A DNA stretch of 64,000 bases from Saprospiraceae bacterium. Lineage in GTDB: Bacteria > Bacteroidota > Bacteroidia > Chitinophagales > Saprospiraceae. The translations under genes were made by a program, and so were the position numbers. Below the pieces are notes generated by a model. The model did not search any database, had not been told where the DNA came from, and saw only the letters and a program-made list of their open reading frames with translations. The stretch is from positions 62,001-126,000 of the forward strand of contig JADKEB010000012.1 of NCBI GenBank assembly GCA_016718205.1, written 5' to 3'. Below, piece after piece: positions 47,551-55,691 of this stretch (the first letter of the stretch is position 1; each line of letters opens with the position of its first letter).

Positions 47551-47632
47551 GCCGAAGTGGTGAAACTGGTAGACACGCACGTTTCAGAGGCGTGTGACGC
47601 GAGTCGTGCGGGTTCAAGTCCCGCCTTCGGCA
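47551..47632 (+). tRNA. tRNA-Leu (anticodon CAG)
   Basis: Acceptor GCCGAAG pairs with CTTCGGC, discriminator A. The anticodon stem CACGT/GCGTG has the loop TTCAGAG, giving CAG. A long class II variable arm (TGACGCGAGTCGT) and the T-arm GCGGG-TTCAAGT-CCCGC confirm leucine. CCA is not encoded. Confidence 0.97.
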
Positions 47633-47640
47633 CAAAAGAA

Positions 47641-47676
47641 AAAGGGCTGTTACATGTGTAGCAGCCCTTTTATATG
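47641..47676. terminator. Bidirectional terminator after tRNA-Leu and hsp20
   Basis: AAAGGGCTG pairs with CAGCCCTTT around a 12-base loop; A run before and T after. It lies between convergent tRNA-Leu and Hsp20 genes and can serve both. Confidence 0.85.
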
Positions 47677-47687
47677 ATATCGGCCTA

Positions 47688-48131
47688 TTATTTGATGTCG
47701 ATGGTGGCAGGAGCTTTAGGTTTAGCCTCTTCTTTTTTGGGAAGTACAAGCTTCAGAATGCCATTATTATATTCCGCTTCAATTTTGTCAGTTTCGATTT
47801 TGTCCGAAAGGTGAAATGATCTTTTGAAAGATTGATAATTGAACTCTTTTCTGGTCCATTTTCCTTCTTCTTTATCTTCAGCCTGAGCTTCTTTTGTAGC
47901 TGAAATGATCAATTGATCTTTTTCAACAGTAATATTAAAGTCTTTTTTATCAAGACCTGGTGCAGCTACTTCAAGTACCACATTTTCATTGTCTTCAGAC
48001 ACATTGACTGAAGGAGTAGTGACTGCAAAATCAGAACCTACAAGATCTGAAATACTGCGATTAAATACATCGTCCAACAAATTAGTGAACGATTTGCCCT
48101 GCAAGAATGGATTTACTTTTACGATATTCAT
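47688..48131 (-). CDS. Small heat-shock protein Hsp20, copy 1
   Basis: 147 residues, alpha-crystallin domain: VTTPSVNVSEDNENVVLEVA, APGLDKKDFNITVEKDQLII, and the C-terminal ILKLVLPKKEEAKPK. ATP-independent holding chaperone. It lies 29 bases after copy 2 on the same strand; the two are probably cotranscribed. Confidence 0.95.
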   Translation of the reverse strand: MNIVKVNPFLQGKSFTNLLDDVFNRSISDLVGSDFAVTTPSVNVSEDNENVVLEVAAPGLDKKDFNITVEKDQLIISATKEAQAEDKEEGKWTRKEFNYQSFKRSFHLSDKIETDKIEAEYNNGILKLVLPKKEEAKPKAPATIDIK

Positions 48132-48160
48132 GATATTAAGGTTTTAATGGTTAACAAATA

Positions 48161-48592
48161 TTATTTTACTGTGATATTGATGGCTGTTTTTACTTCAGCT
48201 TTTGGTATGTGGATGTTCAGGATTCCGTTTTCTGATCTTGCTTCAATTTTTTCTGTTTGTACGTTTTCCGGAAGATAAAAAGTTCTTTCAAAATTTGAAA
48301 AATCAAATTCTCTGGTAGAAAATTTAACTTCACCATTTGTCGCCTTTTTACCTTTTATGGTAAGTTTTGACTTGTCCAGAAAAATTTCTATTTCAGATTT
48401 TTCATATCCAGGTACAGCAAGAGATATACTGTATTCTTGCTCTGTCTCTTTCACATTTGCATATACAGGAGATGTCACTGTCTTCTTTTCATCCATTAAG
48501 CTGTGTAAAGGCGAGTTGAATAAACCTCCCAAAACTCTGTTGAAGTCATTGGAAGGATGCTTACATAAAGGTTTGAATACTATATTTGTCAT
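48161..48592 (-). CDS. Small heat-shock protein Hsp20, copy 2
   Basis: 143 residues, alpha-crystallin domain: YSISLAVPGYEKSEIEIFLD, FERTFYLPENVQTEKIEARS and NGILNIHIPKAE. It differs clearly from copy 1, so the duplication is old. First gene of the pair. Confidence 0.95.
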   Translation of the reverse strand: MTNIVFKPLCKHPSNDFNRVLGGLFNSPLHSLMDEKKTVTSPVYANVKETEQEYSISLAVPGYEKSEIEIFLDKSKLTIKGKKATNGEVKFSTREFDFSNFERTFYLPENVQTEKIEARSENGILNIHIPKAEVKTAINITVK

Positions 48593-48872
48593 TGTTTTTA
48601 TGTTTTAAAAATTTTATAAATTAAGACTACACATTTCCCTGTACAATTTATGTTCCACGCCATTTGGAAGGCCTTTTTGACGGTTATTGTAGTATGCAAA
48701 CTGCCATTATGGCATATTATTATTATATTATTATATTACAATCTGCCAATATGGCGTACATTTGATATTCTTTTTGATTCGGGACTATTCACAATTTTTA
48801 CCATCAAACGTACTTTAAGTTTTGTTACTTTTCTTTTTTATGAAAACTTTACAAATTCAAACCTGAATCTTA

Positions 48873-48880
48873 TATCTTTG
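48873..48880 (+). promoter_or_regulatory. -7 promoter element of gcvT
   Basis: TATCTTTG matches TAnnTTTG and lies 18 bases before the gcvT ATG, so the leader is very short. Upstream (48593-48870) only AT-rich sequence is seen. Confidence 0.55.
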
Positions 48881-48898
48881 GGCTATTAAATATTCACC

Positions 48899-50008
48899 AT
48901 GAAAAACACACCGATCACACATATCCATGAATCTCTCGGAGCGAAAATGGCCGATTTTGCAGGATACAATATGCCTATACAATACACATCCATCACTGAC
49001 GAACATCACAGCGTAAGAAACAATGTTGGCATATTTGATGTGTCACACATGGGTGAATTTATTGTAAAAGGAAAAGAGGCTCTGGATCTTGTACAAAAAG
49101 TGACGAGCAATGATGCATCCAAACTTGGAAAAGGTGAGGCACAATATAGTTGTCTGCCCAATCTCACTGGTGGCATAGTTGATGACCTACTGGTGTACAG
49201 ACTTGGAGAAGATATGTGCAATGAAGGCGAGCTGGCTTTCATGCTGGTAGTCAATGCTTCCAATATCGAAAAGGACTGGAACTGGATCTCGGGATTCAAT
49301 CAATTTGATACCAGGCTCATAGACATTTCTGAAAAGACCGGTCTGCTTGCCGTACAAGGTCCTAAAGCCATAGCAACACTGCAAAAACTTACAGACATCA
49401 ATCTATCCGCAATAAAATACTATGATTTTACCAAAGGAAAGATAGCCGGTATCGACAATGTGCTGATTTCAGCCACAGGATACACCGGCAGTGGCGGCTT
49501 TGAACTATATGTAGCCAATGAAAATACTGAAGCTCTTTGGAATGCTGTGATGGAAGCAGGAAGCGAATTTGATATCAAGCCATGTGGCCTTGGTGCAAGG
49601 GATACACTTAGACTTGAGATGGGTTATTGTCTGTATGGCAATGACATAGATGATACAACATCACCACTAGAAGCAGGCCTGGGTTGGATCACAAAACTGA
49701 AAAAACTTCATCCTTTTAATGGAGTGGATCTTATGTTATCATTAAAAGAAAGAGGCCTTTCAAAAAAACTGGTTGGCTTTACCATGGAAGAACGTCGTGT
49801 GCCCCGGCATGGTTACCTGATATTTGACAGCGATGAAAACGAAATCGGCGTTGTTACATCCGGAACACAAGCTCCTTCTCTGGATATGCCGATCGGAATG
49901 GGCTATATTCCGACTGCTTTCAGCACACAGGGGACAAAAATATTTGTTCAGGCCGGCAAAAAAATGCTGGAAGCTCAAGTCTGTGCTCTACCATTTTTGA
50001 AAGTATAG
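48899..50008 (+). CDS. gcvT: Aminomethyltransferase (glycine cleavage T protein)
   Basis: Transfers the methylene group of glycine to tetrahydrofolate. 369 residues; motifs KMADFAGYNMPIQY, GIFDVSHMGEF, LSATGYTGSGGFELY-like ISATGYTGSGGFELY, GLGARDTLRLEMGYCLYG and VGVVTSGTQAPSL-like IGVVTSGTQAPSL. All normal. Other gcv genes are not in the window. Confidence 0.97.
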   Translation: MKNTPITHIHESLGAKMADFAGYNMPIQYTSITDEHHSVRNNVGIFDVSHMGEFIVKGKEALDLVQKVTSNDASKLGKGEAQYSCLPNLTGGIVDDLLVYRLGEDMCNEGELAFMLVVNASNIEKDWNWISGFNQFDTRLIDISEKTGLLAVQGPKAIATLQKLTDINLSAIKYYDFTKGKIAGIDNVLISATGYTGSGGFELYVANENTEALWNAVMEAGSEFDIKPCGLGARDTLRLEMGYCLYGNDIDDTTSPLEAGLGWITKLKKLHPFNGVDLMLSLKERGLSKKLVGFTMEERRVPRHGYLIFDSDENEIGVVTSGTQAPSLDMPIGMGYIPTAFSTQGTKIFVQAGKKMLEAQVCALPFLKV

Positions 50009-50035
50009 TTTTATCACAAAAGTAAAGACAAAGTC

Positions 50036-50539
50036 ATGACTCTTGGTCAATTTTTTGAAGTAGTATCGCAGCAGCCTTCTATTGTTCTTTTTTATTTTTT
50101 TGCTTTGCCATTCACGGCTTTTCTGGCCATCATCTTTGGTAGCGGCGAGGGTCATCTTTCTCCATGGAAATACATGTATACTGCCCTCGTTTATCTGGCT
50201 TGTATACCAGGTATCTTTGCCCTCACGCTCAATGCTTACATGTTTTTATTTGAAAGGCAACCGGTGATGCAGACCAATCTCTTTACACAAGTATTGCCGA
50301 TCATCTGTATGCTGATCACCTTATGGTTGATCAAAAAGAATGTAAGCCTCAAGGATGTCCCGGGCTTTGATAAAATAGGAAGCCTGTTTTTTATCATCAC
50401 TATACTCATATCTATGATGTGGATACTGGAGAAGACCCATATTTTTGTATTTACTTACATGCCTTTCTATCAGTTTATCCTGTTTTTTATAGGCTTTCTG
50501 GTACTGATTAGGTTGGCTTGGTCAAGGATGATGGGGTGA
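50036..50539 (+). CDS. Conserved four-helix membrane protein, unknown function
   Basis: 167 residues with about four hydrophobic segments (SIVLFYFFALPFTAFLAIIF; ALVYLACIPGIFALTLNAYM; VLPIICMLITLWLIKK; FIITILISMMWILEKTHIFVF). It follows gcvT by 27 bases. I do not recognise a named family; such proteins are common hypothetical proteins in Bacteroidota. Confidence 0.6.
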   Translation: MTLGQFFEVVSQQPSIVLFYFFALPFTAFLAIIFGSGEGHLSPWKYMYTALVYLACIPGIFALTLNAYMFLFERQPVMQTNLFTQVLPIICMLITLWLIKKNVSLKDVPGFDKIGSLFFIITILISMMWILEKTHIFVFTYMPFYQFILFFIGFLVLIRLAWSRMMG

Positions 50540-50936
50540 GTACGAATTACTGACGCAGTTTATTTTTCAGATGACCAATTGGTCAATAACTGTTTAATTT
50601 TTAATTTAATACAATTTATCAAATAAGACCTCCTCTATGCCAGAATTGATGGAGTGATGATCGGTCATGTTGTTTCATCTGATGGAACTCGAACTGAAAG
50701 AATCCGTATCTTGATTACGTGAAGGACGGTCACAAAAGATTTACAGATGTGATTGTACAATATCTAAAATCGTCTTTTTCAAAGAAAAGTGATATTGACA
50801 ATTTTTCGTAAATGAAACAAAGGTCGTCTCAACCAATGGCTTGACACCTCAGAAATGAAAAACTGCTGAAAACTGTCCCAAACTGACAATAATAATTGTA
50901 TTTTTGTCTTTTAATATACTAACCTGAAGTTTTAAG
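50540..50936. other. Intergenic gap upstream of the E2 gene
   Basis: About 400 bases without a recognised gene. Short open pieces near 50640-50810 have no family match and may be debris. A -7 element TATTTTTG at 50899-50906 probably serves the next gene. Confidence 0.5.
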
Positions 50937-52307
50937 ATGGCCAGAATAGAGTTGATCATGCCCAAAATGGGAGAAAGTATAACTGATGCCACTATATTAA
51001 AATGGCGTAAAAAAGCCGGCGATCCGGTCAAAATGGACGAAGTAATACTTGAGATAGCCACTGACAAAGTTGATTCAGAAGTTGCCTCTCCGTCTGATGG
51101 AAAAATTACTGAAATTTTGTACAAAGAAGACGCTGTTGTCGATGTGGGAAAAGTGATTGCCATTATTGAAACTGACATAAATGCTATCATAAGCCCAAGT
51201 CCTGCATCCGAGGCCGTTTCAATTGCCTCTGATATACAAGTGGCCCCCGATGACAACCTGATGGCAGAAAAAATGATCTTACCACCATCGGTAGAAGACA
51301 TTAAAGTACAAGAAAAAAATATCCAAAATCAGGAACAAAAATCAATAACTGGTGAGGGAGATCACGATTCTGAGCAAAGATTCTACTCGCCACTTGTCAG
51401 GAGTATGGCAAAAGAAGAGAAAATCCCGGTGGAAGAACTGGATAAAATTTCCGGCACAGGGGCGAACGGAAGATTGACAAAGTACGACATCATCTCCTAT
51501 CTGGGAAAGAGAGATACTAATGTTTTGTCGTCAGTTACTTTTTCTCAACCAACACAGCAAAACCAAGGAGAAGGTAAAAAGTCCGTCACCACTTCAGGAA
51601 ATGTCGATATAGTAGAAATGGATCGTATGAGAAAGCTCATAGCTGACCACATGGTGATGTCCAAACAAACATCTCCTCATGTCACTTCTTTTGTCGAAGC
51701 AGATGTGACCAATCTCGTCCAGTGGAGAGAAAAAAATAAAAACAAATTTAAGGAAAAGTATGGAGAAAATCTGACTTTCACACCTTTGTTTATCGATGCT
51801 GTAGTCAGGGCACTCAAGGATTTTCCTATGGTCAATATCTCACTTGACGGTAACAGGATTCTTGTAAAAAAAGATATCAACATCGGTATGGCAGCTGCAT
51901 TGCCCAGTGGCAATCTTATAGTTCCGGTAGTCAAAAATGCGGATTTGCTGAGTCTGTCCGGGCTGGCCAAAAAAGTCAATGATTTTGCCCTCAGGGCGAG
52001 AGAAAACAGGTTGAAACCCGAAGAAATAAAAGATGGCACGTTTACAGTTACAAATGTGGGAACTTTTGGCAATCTTATGGGTACACCTATCATCAACCAG
52101 CCACAAGTTGCGATACTGGCGACAGGAGCCATTTGTAAAAAACCTGCCGTACTCGAAACAGAATTTGGGGATGTAATTGCCATAAGACAACTCATGTTTT
52201 TATCACTATCTTATGATCACAGGATCGTAGATGGTGCTCTGGGTGGAGCTTTCTTAAAGAGAATCTCAGATTATCTCGAAAAATTTGATAAGAACACAGC
52301 AATATGA
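50937..52307 (+). CDS. Dihydrolipoamide acyltransferase, E2 of a 2-oxoacid dehydrogenase
   Basis: 456 residues: lipoyl domain at 1-80 with the lipoyl lysine Lys44 in EIATDKVDSEV, a linker, an E1/E3-binding domain (YSPLVRSMAKEEKI, SGTGANGRLTKYDI) and the catalytic acyltransferase domain ending SLSYDHRIVDGALGG with the active-site histidine. Whether it serves branched-chain, pyruvate or 2-oxoglutarate dehydrogenase cannot be told; no E1 or E3 gene is adjacent. Overlaps the next gene by 4 bases. Confidence 0.92.
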   Translation: MARIELIMPKMGESITDATILKWRKKAGDPVKMDEVILEIATDKVDSEVASPSDGKITEILYKEDAVVDVGKVIAIIETDINAIISPSPASEAVSIASDIQVAPDDNLMAEKMILPPSVEDIKVQEKNIQNQEQKSITGEGDHDSEQRFYSPLVRSMAKEEKIPVEELDKISGTGANGRLTKYDIISYLGKRDTNVLSSVTFSQPTQQNQGEGKKSVTTSGNVDIVEMDRMRKLIADHMVMSKQTSPHVTSFVEADVTNLVQWREKNKNKFKEKYGENLTFTPLFIDAVVRALKDFPMVNISLDGNRILVKKDINIGMAAALPSGNLIVPVVKNADLLSLSGLAKKVNDFALRARENRLKPEEIKDGTFTVTNVGTFGNLMGTPIINQPQVAILATGAICKKPAVLETEFGDVIAIRQLMFLSLSYDHRIVDGALGGAFLKRISDYLEKFDKNTAI

Positions 52308-54457
52308 AATTAAAGTATATCATTATTACTTCAGTGTTTACTCTGGTTTTTCAGCTTGGTTTTGCTCAGTCTGACCACAAGCAGCAGGCTTTGTTGTACT
52401 TTGAAGCAGGAAGATATTATGATGCAATTAAGGAGTTTGATGCTTACAAAAAAACAGAAAAAGACCCTCAGCTTCTTATAAAAAGAGGATTGTGCCATCT
52501 TAACACCAATAATCCGGATGGCTGTATAAAAGACATGGTTGCTGCTGAAAAACTAAAATCTCTTGACGATAAAAGATACAAATACATAGCCATGTGTTAT
52601 ATGGCAAAGTATGAATATACAGAAGCGGCTAAGTTTTTTAAAACTTACCTCAACACGCTTAATAGTTCATCGCCTGAATGGAATGAAATCATCCTTAAAA
52701 TAAAAAAATGTGGATATGCTGCCAATTATAAATACAGACAGCAAAATGCTTATGTCGAAAATTTAGGGTCAGATGTCAATACAAGATTTGATGAATTTGG
52801 TCCGGCACAGAGTCCAACACGACCGGAAAGATATTATTTTTCATCGGCCCGGGAAGGTACTACGGGAGGACTAAGAAATGTTGACGGACTATCTGATGTT
52901 TTGCGTGGACATTATTCATCTGATATGTATATGGTAGATTTGATAAATGGCAACTGGTCTTCAGTCCTGACTTTTGGTGCATTGAAGAACTCACCTCAAC
53001 ATGATATTTTACAGGATTTCAGTCAGGATGGTTCGGTGTTGTTTTATACAAAATGTAATAAAGCATCTAAGTGTGTCTTATTTACTGATACTTTCAATGT
53101 AGAGAATATTCCATCGCAATTATCAGAAATGAATAATGGATTTCCATTTAACGCTTCAAAAGGAGATAAAGACTTGTTTATATTTAATGACAGTCTTATA
53201 CTTTTTTCATCGATCAAAGAAGAGGGTGAAGGTGGCTACGATATTTACTATACTTTAAAAAAAGATAATATCTGGCAAACACCTGTCAATTTCAGATATC
53301 CCATCAATACTTCCGCCAATGAAATCGCTCCCTTTTTAATAAAAAATGGATCTGTACTGTACTTTTCTTCAGATAAAACCGAAACGTATGGTGGATATGA
53401 TATTTTCTCAGCCACCTTTACACCTGATGGAAAGTTGGATCAGGTTTCTAACTCAGGATATCCGATCAATAGCCCGGGAAACGATATTGATGTGGAAGTA
53501 TCACATGATGGTATGTTTGCACTTTTTGCTTCAGACAGAGCAGAAGGGTATGGAGGCAAGGACCTCTATACGGCATATTTCAAAGAGCAGATCACCGGTA
53601 TGCTGGAAACTGTGGAAAACCCTGCATTTATTTCAGTTTTTGAAAACAATCTGTCCTCCACCGATGTAAATGTACCCATTGAGACTGCACAAAAATCAGC
53701 TATACCACAAAGGGATTTTGTTTGCAAACCCATATATTTTGCCCAGGACGAAGATGTCTTAAATACTTTTAATCAAAATAGTTTAAAATCTTTGGCTGAT
53801 CTGATGCTGATTTATCCTGAGTTAAAAGTTCAGCTTTTCAGCCATTTTACATCAGACGGAAAAAAAGAATTTGATCTCTATTTTTCAATAAAAAGAGCAG
53901 AAAAAGCAGCAGAATTTCTTGCAAAATCAGGGATAAATGAGCGACGTATTCACATGTTTGGATGCGGAGCTAACTATCCTGTTGCCGCACCGTTTATCAA
54001 TAATATTCCTTCTACTCTTGCCGGTCGTACCAACAGAAGGATTGATTTAAATATTTTGCATTCGGAAGATACAAACCTGAAAATCATGTATGACTTTCCG
54101 GCTGTTGCAGGCCAATACAGGGATAGTTTATGGGATAATTTTATCACCAACAATCAGGTTGTAACTTTCAGGGTTCACTTTGCCAATGTGGTTCAGATGC
54201 TAAAAAATGAAGTCTTGAGTTTAAGTAATGACATCATTGTAGAAAAAGGTCTTGCTGACAAATCTTATACATATACTATGGGGAATTACACATCTTATGA
54301 TGATGCTTTAAAAATGCAAAGTTTTCTTAGAACCAAAGGTTTTGAAAAGGCTCGGATTATGCCATACCACAAGGGTACCTTGGTGAGCAGACTCGACCTC
54401 ATAAAACTTAGTGCCCAATATCCTGACATTGAAAAGTTTCTTTCTTCAGGAGAGTAA
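52304..54457 (+). CDS. PorE-like TPR/PD40/OmpA outer-membrane protein
   Basis: 717 residues with signal peptide (FTLVFQLGFAQ). TPR-like helices at about 25-130 (ALLYFEAGRYYDAIKEFDAY), a PD40 beta-propeller at about 155-420 (EIAPFLIKNGSVLYFSSDK, GYDIFSATF, GMFALFASDRAEGYGG), an OmpA peptidoglycan-binding domain at about 470-585 (RAEKAAEFLAKSGINERRI, GRTNRRIDLNIL) and a C-terminal part resembling a SPOR-like repeat (YTMGNYTSYDDALKMQSFL). PorE of the type IX system has TPR, propeller, a carboxypeptidase-regulatory domain and OmpA; that third domain is not evident here, so the name stays tentative. Confidence 0.75.
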   Translation: MKLKYIIITSVFTLVFQLGFAQSDHKQQALLYFEAGRYYDAIKEFDAYKKTEKDPQLLIKRGLCHLNTNNPDGCIKDMVAAEKLKSLDDKRYKYIAMCYMAKYEYTEAAKFFKTYLNTLNSSSPEWNEIILKIKKCGYAANYKYRQQNAYVENLGSDVNTRFDEFGPAQSPTRPERYYFSSAREGTTGGLRNVDGLSDVLRGHYSSDMYMVDLINGNWSSVLTFGALKNSPQHDILQDFSQDGSVLFYTKCNKASKCVLFTDTFNVENIPSQLSEMNNGFPFNASKGDKDLFIFNDSLILFSSIKEEGEGGYDIYYTLKKDNIWQTPVNFRYPINTSANEIAPFLIKNGSVLYFSSDKTETYGGYDIFSATFTPDGKLDQVSNSGYPINSPGNDIDVEVSHDGMFALFASDRAEGYGGKDLYTAYFKEQITGMLETVENPAFISVFENNLSSTDVNVPIETAQKSAIPQRDFVCKPIYFAQDEDVLNTFNQNSLKSLADLMLIYPELKVQLFSHFTSDGKKEFDLYFSIKRAEKAAEFLAKSGINERRIHMFGCGANYPVAAPFINNIPSTLAGRTNRRIDLNILHSEDTNLKIMYDFPAVAGQYRDSLWDNFITNNQVVTFRVHFANVVQMLKNEVLSLSNDIIVEKGLADKSYTYTMGNYTSYDDALKMQSFLRTKGFEKARIMPYHKGTLVSRLDLIKLSAQYPDIEKFLSSGE

Positions 54458-54578
54458 TTGAGTCTACTCAGAAAACAAATATTTTATGTTAGTCAACCTT
54501 TTTTTACTCTACTCCTAAAAGAAACCGTTTGATCATCAATGCAGTAGAAATCAATTTTTTATAAGTATTAGGTTTTAG

Positions 54579-54740
54579 GTCGCATTTCTAATTACTTAAT
54601 TCACTGAATTTCTTCTTCTTGGACTATTAAGAACCATTCTTTTAATAAGCATGTCGAAAATCGAGTCCATATTGTTCATCTTATTATATCTAAAATGGTA
54701 TTCATCCAAGTATCCTTGTAACCTTTCTTTACTACAATGA
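54579..54740 (-). pseudogene. Left remnant of an IS1595-family (ISXO2-like) transposase
   Basis: The minus strand encodes HHCSKERLQGYLDEYHFRYN, then NNMDSIFDMLIKRMVLNSP and RRRNSVN, the C-terminal end of an ISXO2-like DDE transposase. The catalytic part is absent. The sequence from 54579 to 54672 is repeated after the nuclease gene (55447-55534). Confidence 0.75.
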
Positions 54741-54870
54741 TGATTTATTTGTGACCTAAAGGATAAAACATAAAGTGTTGTTTCTAAAAAGTGGTAAGTC
54801 ACAAATATTCAATTCCGCCTATGAAACTTTTATTTTCTAATGATTGTTTGTATTTCGTAATAGTGAAAGC

Positions 54871-55401
54871 ATGGAAGTCGAAATACAAGAAATAAAACAA
54901 TTGCTAAAAGAATTGGTACTTTCTCAAAAGGAAACCGATATTAAGTTTAAAGAAACGGACAAAAGAATAAAAGCTGCTTTTGATCTATTCGAAGGACAAT
55001 GGGGAAAACTAATGGAAAGTCTTGTAGAGGGTGATCTAATAAAATTACTCCAAGCAAAAGGTATCAATGTTCATGATACTTCTATGCGCAGAAAAGGTGT
55101 TTATGAAGGGAATAATTATGAGTTTGACATAATAGCCCACAATGGCACCGAAATAGTCATCGTGGAAGTAAAAACTACATTAAAAACGCAAGATGTAAAA
55201 GCTTTTGTACAAAAACTTAAACAAGTCAGAGTTTGGTTGGATGAGTACAAAAACTATACGGTGTATGGCGCAATTGCTTTCCTGAGAGCTGACAGTGGAA
55301 GTGAAATGTTTGCTCAAAGTGAAAAACTATTTGTAATCAAAGCAACAGGTAATTCCGCTATGATTATCAATACAGATGATTTTGTACCCAAGAAATTCTG
55401 A
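54871..55401 (+). CDS. PD-(D/E)XK nuclease-fold protein with N-terminal coiled coil
   Basis: 176 residues from ATG 54871 (the open frame starts at TTG 54844 without similarity). Residues 1-45 are a charged coiled coil (EIKQLLKELVLSQKETDIKF). The C-terminal part has the nuclease core: YEFDIIAHNG followed by EIVIVEVKTTLKTQDV, with Asp and Glu-x-Lys. Proteins of this layout are frequent in bacterial accessory regions; the substrate is unknown. Flanked by two IS-remnant repeats. Confidence 0.75.
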   Translation: MEVEIQEIKQLLKELVLSQKETDIKFKETDKRIKAAFDLFEGQWGKLMESLVEGDLIKLLQAKGINVHDTSMRRKGVYEGNNYEFDIIAHNGTEIVIVEVKTTLKTQDVKAFVQKLKQVRVWLDEYKNYTVYGAIAFLRADSGSEMFAQSEKLFVIKATGNSAMIINTDDFVPKKF

Positions 55402-55446
55402 TATTTTAATTTCTTAATATAACGGGTTATAGGTCTTAGCGTTTAT

Positions 55447-55540
55447 GTCGCATTTCTAACTAACTGAATTTCTTCTTATTGGACTATTAATAAGAAACAT
55501 TCTTTTTCTAAGCACATCGAAAATCGTGTCCATATTTTTC
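55447..55540 (-). pseudogene. Right remnant of an IS1595-family transposase
   Basis: The minus strand reads NMDTIFDVLRKRMFLINSP, then IRRNSVS and a stop, matching the left remnant. Only the last 30 or so codons of the transposase remain. Both copies have the same orientation, so they form a direct repeat around the nuclease gene. Confidence 0.7.
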
Positions 55541-55691
55541 CCCAAGACGGTCGAAGTCTGTAACTTCAATCCCTTATAACATAAAATGTTCAATCCGATA
55601 TTGAATTTAAACCTGTCAGGTGATAGACTGATTCATAAATTATAGGATCGCAGGTGCAAACTGCAGCCATCGGATATACTGATATAATGCA

